From Lanius collurio (lineage: Eukaryota; Chordata; Aves; Passeriformes; Laniidae): a stretch of DNA of 64,000 nucleotides. Made by a program: the position numbers and the translations under genes. The stretch is from positions 8,927,508-8,991,507 of the forward strand of contig JACBWW010000004.1 of the NCBI GenBank assembly GCA_020086605.1, written 5' to 3'. A model generated the notes under the pieces. It saw only the letters and a list, made by a program, of their open reading frames with translations, was not told the DNA's origin and ran no database searches. Within the stretch, counting starts at the first letter, position 1; the number at the start of each line of letters is the position of its first letter. This document shows positions 1 through 46,600 of this stretch, piece after piece.

Positions 1-3000
1 CTCTTATTTCAACCATGTGACTCGAGTTGAATCAAGTTTATGATATCTTGGCAGGAGATTCCTACAGAAGCTAATATCTATTTTGAGTACATGTATAATT
101 CATTTATTCCCCACAAAAGCAAAGAATATTAATTTTAAGGATCTCCACTTCACTTCATTGAACCAGACCACAAGGAAATACTTCACAAGGCCTAGGAGAT
201 CATTCTCAAAAACTTCAGCCTCTGTATCACTGCTGAAACCGTGTTTATTCTCAAGAGGACATGACAAGTTTTTAGAAAATTGCGTGCTGATCCTAAATAA
301 GAGAAATCTCACTTTAAGAGCACAAGCTCAAAATGTAATTGAAATCCTTGGTACAAGCTGCAGCTCCTCTCCCCACGCACCGAACAGGCTTGGCACAGCG
401 TCCAGGCATGGCCGGCTCTCTGCTGGGGGCAGCATTCTCGGCTGTGAAGGCAGAGCGTGCCCTCTGTCACTCATGGCGAGCAGTCCTGTCCAACTGTCTC
501 TTTTCGACAACTTTATCATCAATCTCTTTATTAACAGCTCCGCTGCAGACGGAGAACGCAAACAAGGACCATGCCAGATTTCTGCAAGCACACGGCCCCA
601 ACACCGCGCAGGGCACGGCGCAGGCAATGCTGCAGCAGGAGACAGAGCACACTTAACACGTTGTTTTAAGAATTACCATATTTACTGTGTTTACTTAGAA
701 TCAAATTTCTATTTGGGAGAGAGGCAAGTTGTTTTTCAAACATCAAGGATTGCCCACCTTGCCTCCAGTGTTATCTTTATGCCATTTGAAGTGCCTGATC
801 CAGAAAGGGTACTTCACCCAATGTTCCATTCAACTTTAATAATTTTATCTGCTTTAAGTTAGTGTTTTACCCTAACTGAAGCAAGTGCCACAGAAATAAC
901 CTTAGATGAACTGAACACATATGATGTATAGACTTTAGGCATGTAAAAATTTACTTAAGTGACATTATTCAGGCAATTTACTTCTAAAAATACAAACAAA
1001 AAAGAGGAATCCTAGATCACAAAAAGGAGAGCAAAAATGGCATTTACATTTGTAAGCTGTTCAGTATCTGTGTAGGCCGCAGTGATCATGATGCAGTTTA
1101 AATGCATTGGTTAATTTTTAAGTTAAATAAATAAAGGCAGCTTTTCTTATCTAATAAGCTGGGGCTTTTATCACCTTATATCAACAGAAATTTTCCTCTT
1201 TATCCTTTCCTATTACTTTCCTGGCTCTTATTTAGAGACAGTAATTTACTGCAAAACCAAAGCTTAATAATATCTACATACACCATAAAGTATTTTTTCC
1301 CAACCATTACTATACCCTTAAATTTGACTTTTAAAAATTCAGTACAGTCTATGAGGTAGAACTTTAATACAGTATGTAAGACATTTGTCATTCTTAGCTT
1401 ATTTTAAACATTGCACTAGAACAGAGATCATAAAAATACTGAGGTAATTAAGATATCCACACTTGCTCTACAGAACCTGTGATCTAGTTAATTCATTAAG
1501 TGTGGAAAGCAGAAAAAAAAAGTTAGCTAAAGAGAGCATTCCAGAATTTAGTTAGAACAATAAAAATGTACCTAAGCTTTATTTTTTTTAAAAAATCCTT
1601 CATTTAAATATCCAAAACACAGGTGAACAGTCCAGCAGTGGCTCACCATATTACCTCTCTCATAATAAAATATGCCCTCTGAAGTTTCATATGAAAGTTT
1701 GCATTCTTTTGGTGACAATATTAGATGTTTGCAGATATTTTAAATTATTTGTTTGAACTTTGCAGACATATCCAACTGCATCTGCCTCAACCAACAAAAG
1801 CAATATGGGTTGTTTCTATTGAACAGACACTTAATTCTACCATCATCATTAAGGTAAACTAGAATCAGTTTATTACTGACATTTTTCCAATACAAACACT
1901 GGCTCTATAAAAAAGTGAACCTACCAAGTATTCAGCTAATGTATGTGCATTCAGGCATTTCTGACTGTACCATTGAGACCTGCACAGTATGTGATGAAAT
2001 TTGGTAAGTATTGTTCAGCAACCATGATGGCAAAGAGCAATGAAGGTACTTCACTAGTGTATTCATAAACTTACATCAATTATGCCAGCATCACTACAAC
2101 ATGCAAAATATCTTTTGTAGAAATGCACACAACTTCCAAAGAAAATCTCTTATAAGGACTAACATATTTTGCTTCCTCAGTAACTACCATAGTAGTTTTT
2201 AGTGCATTTAAGTATATGTTCTGGCTCAGAATCAGTATCGTGTGTGTTGTTATTCTGAATTACTTTTGGTTATTCTAGATGCCAAAGAACTGTTTCATCT
2301 TTTACTGTCATTAAAATTAATTCTCTCATTAAGGTACATTTACTAACAATTGATATTCATTGCTACTCAGTTATCAGACACTTGTAGCTACAAGTTTAAA
2401 AAAATCTGTGGTTTAAGAAAAACCCAAAACAAAAAAACCCTCTAAAATTAAGAAATGCACTAAGAAGTGCATTTAATAAGAAGTGGCATGCACACATACT
2501 ACCTACAGAAAGGAAGCACAACTTTAGCTAGAACTCATCAACTCAAATGTCTGATTCCAATCAGTATGTCTAAAGCCATCTGTTAAACCATGGCTTATTA
2601 ATGTTAATTATTTTGGCTACAACAGTAATTTTCAGCTTCTTGTTTGCAGATCCTTATGAGTCAGTGAACTTAATTCAGGAGGTTGATGATGGGCAACTGA
2701 GAAAAGCTATTGAAACCTATTGCCAGTAGACTGAAAAATACTGAACAGAAATTTGTGTATCTGCCAGCAGATTTTTATTGGTCAGAGTAAAGAAAAGACG
2801 AATTAAAGCCATAAATAACATCATCAGCTGTGATGAAAGAGAGATGTGGTGGGCAGGATATAACGATCTGTTTTAAACAAGACAAGCAACTGCATGCTGT
2901 GAAAAATATATACAACAGGTAGGTTTATTGTTTTAGGCAGGGCAATTATAATACAAAGACCATATTCACAAGTGGTTTTAGCAGTTAAATTTTAGTCAAA

Positions 3001-3607
3001 AGGAGACTACTTATTAAAGTTACTCATATCAAGCATTTGGAGGATTGGGCTCATGCTGATACAAAGATCAATCAAGTGATGCACAGCTATTTGTAATTTT
3101 TACTTTTATTTCAGGACACGCTCAAACTACTTGACAAAAAGAGAAATAGTGCCATCTGCTGACATAAAGAATAGGCACTTCAAGAAAAGCCTAACAAAAC
3201 TCTTCCGGCCGATGTTTTTAAAAAATGAAGTTCAAACTTCTGCAGAAAATAGTGTACCTTTCAAACTGCTTAGGCACATTTCCTCTAGTTTTGTCCACTT
3301 TCAAGAATTTAGGATGGAGAGATGGAATGGGTGCCCTTAAAATGTTTTGTGTGTTTTTGGCAACTCTGCCTCCACCAAGACACTGCACAATCCACAAACT
3401 TTCCCTTTAATAGATAGAACCCAACATCCTTCTGAATGGTACTTCCACTTCCTATAGCAAACATAAATGAATGTTCTCTAAATAAGCATTTTCTACTATA
3501 TTTCCTTTAGGCCATACTGTATTTTGCCTTAGCAGAAAAATCTAGGAGCTAAGTAAGAATTAAGAAAGCAAAACCAATTTAGTCCATTCAGAAAAATCAG
3601 ACAACCG
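1..3607. other. Intergenic region downstream of PAPOLA, no gene supported
   Basis: AT-rich DNA beyond the predicted PAPOLA 3' end. I recognise no exon, RNA gene or clear transposon. Positions about 340-650 are locally GC- and CpG-richer and carry several overlapping open frames of about 60-260 codons on both strands, none resembling a known protein. A 16-bp perfect palindrome sits at 2380-2395. An open stretch of 26 codons at about 2650-2728 follows a splice-acceptor-like TTTGCAG but I cannot identify it. Confidence 0.5.
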
Positions 3608-5709
3608 TGGGATTGTGCTGTTTTTTATTGTGTTTTCAATGGAGAAATACATCATCTGTTTACAAAATAGCTCTTGAAAAATACAAGGAGTACAGATACT
3701 ATAAAACAAAGCAAACTCCAGTCATGAGACACTACGTACATCATGCGAAAGCAACAGTCTGATCTCCAGGTTATGAAAACTAGAATTAAAAAGTCACTAT
3801 ACAGAAAGGTTCCAAGTTTCCAGCTTGGCAAAACTTGGGTGCAGTTACATGAAACGTTTAATAAAATGAAAAAGATTTTCTGATGTGTAAACAAAATGAC
3901 AAGACTAAATTTGTGCCTGGCAATTTCAATCTAAACTCCATAGCTACACAAAATACACAGACAGCTTGTACACTTCAATTGTTAAGATATAACCTTCTTT
4001 GGGGGGTGGACGACAGCAGGCTGCACAGGGCAAGGAAAAGAGAAATATTGTATACTAGACATCTTAGACAAATGGCAAAAAAAAAAACCCCTTCAGTTAC
4101 TGCACAGCCTAAGTAAAAATAAGCTACACTCTGACTTTGGAGAATTAATTTAGAAGGATAAGGGGAAGAGTGTAAGTAATTTAACTTGTAACATGAAAGA
4201 TGCATGTGTAATAGGATGGAGCACAATGGGAGAAGGGAATTCGTAAAACATGCTAATCAAAGTATGGGAAGTATGATTTGACATCCCACATATTTCAGAC
4301 TTAAGTAATAGTAACATGAAGTTTGTTATCTACATCTGGTATTACTGTTGGTATCCCTCATGTTCCTCAAATACTGCTGTTCTTTGCCGTGAGAGCTTCA
4401 GTTCTTTCAAAAGAAAAAGTTGTTACTTTTTTGATAGGACTACAAGAACAAAAAATAGGATTAAGAGAGCTTACTAGATGTCAAGTGCTTACTAGAAATA
4501 TGGTTTTTAAAAATTTGGTGTTGTTCAGTATGTAAAACTACTTGTGATGAACTATCTAAAATAAAAAGGTTAAAATTCTTAGGGAAAAATCTTTTTGCCT
4601 TTATTTAAAATTTGAAGCTTTTTAATGCATATGGGACTTTTATGGAGTGTACAAAAATCATATTTAGTGATTCAAAGGCCATCAAGACAGGTGGTGTATT
4701 TCACAGGCACACAATATTTACCTAAACACTTTAGTCATGGGACAAATTTTGAATTTGTGCCTAGAGGCCACAAGGTATTACAATTAGGTAAGGGGCAGGG
4801 GGGAACCCAAATGAGTACATGGCTTGTTTTTATTTTGTATAAATAACTGTTGTCCTGTATGGTGCATACTAGCTGAAAAAATAATTAAAAAAAAAAAAAA
4901 CACAAAAACAAAAACACAAAACAACCCCCAACATTAAATGCAAAAGCTTTTCCCAAGAAATAAAGGGATTAAAAAAGGGAATAAGGAGTTCAATTAGATC
5001 AAAAGAAAGTTTATTTACTGTTTGACTGCTGATTTGTATGCACCTTAAAACAATACTATAAATAAAAGTAGACCAACATCTTAATCATGTCCCACCGATA
5101 CCAAAACTTCCCAATTACTTTCTCAACTGATGTCTTTTGACCCCAAGATTTGACATTACATTTTAAAGACTCACTGCTGCTTGATGGCAGTTGAACTAAA
5201 TATACTATACACTTTGTTGTCAATGTATAGTATATCACAGAATTTAATCCAATTGCAAATTACTACTGTTGAAGAGATTCTTCAATAAAATGAAAGTTTA
5301 TCAGCTAAAGATCTAAAATTAGTCATACTCCAATAAAAAAGTACATAAAAGTGCATTTAAGGGATTCTTATGCCAGTTTTATCTCAATTTTGAAACAATG
5401 CATCAAACAAATTCAATCAGAATGTCAAATATGGCTACAAATAGTGTTCATGTTTTTAAAGGCAGTAATCCTTTGAAATATTTAATGTAACTGTTGCTAA
5501 CACATTAATTGTACTCCTGGCTTCACATACTAACCTGGACTTCCAATCAAGCGGCGACTTTAGTCCAGAAAGGGAAGTGCACAAAATATACCTAAATCCA
5601 TTTGCGATTATGTTCTAGTCTTGCACCCTCCGTTCTCCTTTTATTTTCTAGCATTAGAAGACAACAGGTTGAGTTGGCAGATACTGTTTATGGACCCCTG
5701 AGGTGGTTT
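3608..5709 (-). other. PAPOLA: PAPOLA 3' UTR (predicted)
   Basis: The sequence between the PAPOLA stop codon and the predicted distal poly(A) signal contains no convincing coding exon. It has several possible proximal AATAAA signals and an A-rich low-complexity patch at about 4886-4930. The far end is inferred from the poly(A) signal plus a downstream U/GU-rich element; transcript data would be needed to fix it. Confidence 0.5.
3624..3629 (-). terminator. PAPOLA: Likely distal PAPOLA poly(A) signal
   Basis: On the minus strand this reads AATAAA, in the context CACAATAAAAAACAGCAC, followed about 20-30 nt later by a G/U- and U-rich stretch (GGTTGTCTGATTTTT) that fits a downstream cleavage element. 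It lies about 2.1 kb after the PAPOLA stop, close to the length I recall for the human 3' UTR. Other AATAAA hexamers lie nearer the stop (for example near 5010 and 4600), so shorter 3' ends are possible. Inferred from sequence only. Confidence 0.55.
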
Positions 5710-41747
<36,038 letters not shown>

Positions 41748-42114
41748 NNNNNNNNNNNNNNNNNNNNNNNNNNNNNNNNNNNNNNNNNNNNNNNNNNNNN
41801 NNNNNNNNNNNNNNNNNNNNNNNNNNNNNNNNNNNNNNNNNNNNNNNNNNNNNNNNNNNNNNNNNNNNNNNNNNNNNNNNNNNNNNNNNNNNNNNNNNNN
41901 NNNNNNNNNNNNNNNNNNNNNNNNNNNNNNNNNNNNNNNNNNNNNNNNNNNNNNNNNNNNNNNNNNNNNNNNNNNNNNNNNNNNNNNNNNNNNNNNNNNN
42001 NNNNNNNNNNNNNNNNNNNNNNNNNNNNNNNNNNNNNNNNNNNNNNNNNNNNNNNNNNNNNNNNNNNNNNNNNNNNNNNNNNNNNNNNNNNNNNNNNNNN
42101 NNNNNNNNNNNNNN
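41748..42114. other. Assembly gap, 367 N
   Basis: Unsequenced bases sit between AT-rich intron on the left and a very GC-rich promoter on the right. This is where PAPOLA exon 1 with the start codon is expected, since no 8-base coding start with a donor is visible in the flanks. Open frames that read across the gap are artefacts of N. Confidence 0.97.
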
Positions 42115-42310
42115 CGAACGCAGTGGGAAATCATATCGGGCGGGGCTGGAGGGGCGGGGCTGGCGGGCAGGGCCGGCCCCGCGGGCGGGGCGGGCCCCGG
42201 AGCCTCCGGAGAGCCGCCCGGGCGCTCCCAGCTCAGCCGCTGCCGGCGTGGAAGGCGCTCGTTCAAAGGCAGCGCCGTGCGGGGCTTTGGCTACCCGCGT
42301 CAGGCTCACC
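42115..42310 (-). promoter_or_regulatory. PAPOLA: CpG-island promoter of PAPOLA
   Basis: About 200 bases with very high GC and many CpG in an otherwise AT-rich window. GC boxes (GGGCGGGG type, Sp1-like) lie at about 42138-42145, 42151-42160 and 42187-42194. There is no TATA box. The position just upstream of the gap that should hold exon 1 fits a housekeeping promoter; part may be 5' UTR. A bidirectional role cannot be excluded but no opposite-strand exon is visible. Confidence 0.8.
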
Positions 42311-43582
42311 ATGCATCTGTGCCCTGCACAAAGCAAACAGATCCTTTTCTAAGGGTTGGTTTTGAAATATCTGCCGGGAGTAGTCTGCATAAACTTGCAG
42401 AATGTTTTTTTAAAAAGTCACACTAGTTATAGATCAGCTTGAAATTTTATTCTTAGAAAAGTAAGTGCATTACAATAACTCTAGAGAAATCATAGTTTAC
42501 CCTATCTTTTTAAGTGTCCCGCTTTCATCTTTACTCTGAAAAACAGTAGTTTCAAACTAAAATATTGTCTAAAGCTACCTATTATTTAATTTTTCAACTG
42601 CCTCACAGGATAAACGATAACTTGGGCTGACAGCATATAGGATATATAGATCACAAAAATATGTGTTTAGAAGAGAAAATTATGGTTCTGGGCTCTGTTC
42701 CTGACTTGTCTGAGAGACTCTATGAAAACAGATGAAATAAGATACTCTGTAAAAATACTAATATATCTGAATAAAAGCATTGGGCATTAACACATCTCAA
42801 ATTCTGATACTCAAAGTCACAGACAAAATAACTGTAAAATGTTTCTGTATCACTATTCTTTCAGCTCTTCCTCTTTTTATCCTGCTCCTGTTGCACAAAG
42901 GGTCCTTGCCTTCAGTTTTGACAAAATCCTGTATTTGTTTTACACCAAGTACGTGATCAGTTTCAGCTCAGTCAGCATAGATACAGTCTTTGTGAGAGCT
43001 GGATGATGTCAATAAAATTGAGAAGGATAGCCATGTGCTGGAAAGTCTAGATTCTTCAAGAATGTCTAAAAAATATCTATTTAGTTTTGAATGCTGAAGA
43101 TTATTAAATGAGATCTACAGCCATGTGTTTGGTTCCAAAGTAAAATAAAGGGTTTATGACATACCTATGCTGGGAAACTCTAAACACACCTTTCTTTTTT
43201 GATAAAAGTTTTTCTCAGGTTAGCTGCCTACATTCACTAAGGATCAGAAAAATAATATATTGTTTAAATAGAATGTGTAGCTAAAAATAAATCCAGGAAG
43301 AAGATTTTGCAGAGAGAACAGAATTCTTATGGTTTGTAGTTTCTAATAGACATCTGAAATACAGATGTGTGAATGTATCAAACAATATATACAGCAAATG
43401 GAAATGTTGTAGAAGAATATTAAAAACCCAGTACAAAATAAGTAATAAAGTGTGAGAAATAAAAATTTAAGATTCCATAATAAGCTTAAACAAAAATTAC
43501 ATCAGAAACTTAAGTGCTTTCATCTAAAATGTATTAGGAATTTTCTCCCTTTTGGTTTCACAATTCCTATTGCTGCTAGGAT
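42311..43582. other. AK7-PAPOLA intergenic spacer
   Basis: AT-rich sequence between the AK7 stop and the PAPOLA promoter. On the minus strand AATAAA at 42446-42451 and ATTAAA near 42584 are possible distal AK7 poly(A) signals; nearer hexamers overlap the stop codon itself. No other gene seen. Confidence 0.6.
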
Positions 43583-43633
43583 TTAATGTTTATTCCAGTC
43601 GATATCAGGACTGTTCTTGAAGAGATATTCTGC
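43583..43633 (-). CDS. AK7: AK7 last exon (stop)
   Basis: Seventeen codons including the stop: [16 protein letters not shown], after acceptor GTTTATAG. The first eight residues finish the DPY-30 dimerisation helix; the remaining tail does not match the human NNPEAQ end. The last codons read AAT AAA CAT TAA A, so AATAAA and ATTAAA hexamers overlap the stop. Confidence 0.9.
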   Translation of the reverse strand, partial: AEYLFKNSPDIDWNKH

Positions 43634-46600
43634 CTATAAACAGAAGAGTTTCAAAATTATGATCATTTTCATAGCTCCAACTTTAAAATGTATGCCAAAT
43701 AACAAAGATATAGTGCATAACATTGCTTTAAACAAAACTGCAGAAAGTATTAAATGGCCCTAAAATGTAACTTATGGCAGACAATATCCCTACGTCAGAG
43801 AAATATCTTTCTCCTAAATACTGTCCAAAATACCATCAACCTCACTCTCCCTCCTTATAGTGATCACCCTGTTTCTATCATGGGCAAGAGAAGGAAGTGA
43901 GCCATTTATAACAGTATTTGTCACTCTATGGAAGACTAGTGAGTACCCTAGGGACTGATTTCTGGATCCACTGATACTGAACTTTAAAAGCAATGCAGAT
44001 ATTGGGAAAGATCTCATACTTCTACAGCTACAGGCAGTTGTCACTCACCAGTAAGCAAAAAGGTTAAACCAAGAAAACATTCCTTAGTGCCTGAAGTAGG
44101 ATGCAACATCATTGCTTTCATTTTAAGCTTTTGCTTCATTAATAAAATGCTCTGTTTCAGCTTGTGAACAGCTTGGTTAGGATGTGCAGACAGAACAGCA
44201 GCACAGCAATAACGTTACAGCACCTGGATTCCTGTCTGGATGCAATGCTGACTCTGCTTTCAACTGAAAGTTTTGCTGGATAACGTCCTGAGGTCTTTTG
44301 CAACAAGAATTAGTATATGATGTCCTATCAGATTTTCTTCTTTGTTTATGTGTGTAATGTCAAGGGAATTACCAAAGAGCTTGCATTTATCATTACAGCA
44401 ATGCCTTCAGTTGTGTCTAGAGGGGTGGAATGTGATGTCCACCTTTCTGAAGGGTTAAAAATTTTATGTCATTTGAAAGTAGTCATAAGTAGCTAGAATT
44501 TTTAGGCTGCAAGTTGAACTTTATCTGAACCATATTGTTATATTTTTAAGTCAAAGATGGATTACAGTGAAACCTGGCCCTAACAATCTGAACATCAATA
44601 ATAGTTAGAATAGACAAAGCTGCAGCTTAAACATTACTTAAAAATTAATAGCTGGATTGGACAGCCCATAGATCATGGTATATGAACCGTAACAACCACA
44701 TTATTGTAACAACCAGAACCAACCAAAACCTCCACCGAAACTGCCCTGAGAAAGTGTGGAGGTGACCCTTTAGCAACCCCTTTGTAACAGACAGCAAAAC
44801 CACTGTCAGGCAACCAGATCTCAGACCCTCAAACAGCTCCTGGTTCAGTGAGGGATGTCCTACGAGAGATGGGGAGTTTAGATTGTAAGGGCAAAATTGC
44901 CCTGGGATTTCTTTGTTTATGTACCCTCTTTTGAGGCACCTAACTCCAGCTGCTAGATATTATAATAGGTTCATTGGCACAAATAATCTAATGGAAATGA
45001 AAGCTTAATGTCAAAATGTTGTTTAACTCGTAGTCCTTTATGGCACAGCGGAATTGTCAGGGTACATAAGATGTGCAGAGTGCACATACCAAGGGGAAAC
45101 AGATTCTGGTAGTGATTCTTGTCCTATTACTGTTTAACTACACTGGATACTGCCCTTGATACACAGTATCAACTAATCCCTTAAAGAGTAGTTGCTGGGT
45201 TTTAATTTTCACTGTAATTGCTGTTCATCAGAATTACAGATTCTAATCATTAATTTGTTGCTATCCTGAAAGTGGGGAGGAAATTTAATTCCTTTCGTTA
45301 ACAGAGATTCTTTGAGTCTACATGAGTATTCAAACATATTTAAGAAACAAAACATAATCGCCTTACCAGAAAATTGACTGGATCATCTGGCCTGATCCTA
45401 CAGCATTCATTTATCCCTTGCATAAGTGTTGGCATGACATTCTTCATTAAATAGTTTCGTAGTGGAATAGACTGGGCCTCCACTAACTCTTGTTCTTGTC
45501 TTTTCACTTCCTCCTGCTGTTTATTCTACAAGTAATAAAGAAAAAAAAATTAAATAATTAATAATTATGTTTATAACATCTGTCAAATAACATTTGGCTA
45601 AATAACAGTGCTGGCCTAGAGGGAAAAAAAAGTGTTAGAAACTGTGGACAGAACTTTAAAAAACAAGTTGACAGGAAAAATTATTAGTTGCTTATTAAAT
45701 TTAGAGCACTCAACACACTGAGGACAAAGAATTGAAAAGGATAAGGACTGACATAATCTCCTTACTAAAATGATTTTATTTTTCTTCTTTACACCTAAAA
45801 GGAGGTTTATTCTCAAGTGGTCCTGTTTACATGAGATATTTGGCAAAATGGTTGAAATACACTGTAGCACTTCAAAAATTAGTGCTATTGCAAATGCAGA
45901 TGGTTTCTTGAGGTTTCTTTGAACTGGAGGGAAAGGAGAGTATTTTTACTCAGCAGAGAGCTCTGGCTTTCTAAATGTTTAGTTTGTTAATTGTGTTTGG
46001 TTTGTTTCTCTTTGGTTTCCTTGGTAGGTTTTATTCTTATTTCGTTGATGTTTTTGAGGGGCTTGAGAGTCAAATGCACTAAAACCACAGTGAATTACAT
46101 CCATTTACACCAGCTAAATTTATTTCCAAATTCAGGTAAAATCAAATGAAATTTTTACACTCAAAAATAAGAGGGATGAGGAAATAAAACTGCTGCAAGC
46201 TTTTCTTCCTTCCATTCAATAACAGTTAGTAGCACGAATACTTGCAGTAGCTTTAGCTGGAAGATTACTCCAACTCATTTTCATTGTCCTCTCTTCACTA
46301 ATTTTATTCATCAGTAGCCTGAGTCACATGTGGATACAGCAAACAGATGATACTCTGAAAACTGTTTTTCTATACTCAAGGCATAACAAAAAAGCAATGT
46401 TCAGATAAAGCAGATACATGAATTTTTACCTTATTCACTCAATCCAGGAGTGCTACTGAATAAATCTTGTAAGTGGTCTTTGGTCACTACTCAGAGACAG
46501 CAGCTAATCTACAGTGTCAAGGGCAAATGAACAGTTGCTTAGATTTCCTGAGCATCTGCCTATTTAAAAGGATAACCTTAAGCACACATTTTATTTAAAC

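Noticed and set aside
83..862. A 259-codon plus-strand open frame
   Set aside because: The composition resembles translated non-coding DNA, no domain is recognisable, and overlapping frames are open on both strands. Not enough to call a gene without a search.
2380..2395. 16-bp perfect palindrome ACTTGTAGCTACAAGT
   Set aside because: Slightly unusual but isolated in intergenic DNA, with no second copy or promoter nearby.
2645..2870. Possible exon or processed pseudogene (acceptor-like TTTGCAG then an open stretch of 26 codons, stops, then K/R-rich codons)
   Set aside because: I cannot match it to any family, it has stops soon after, and no partner exon or donor is visible. A BLASTX search would decide.
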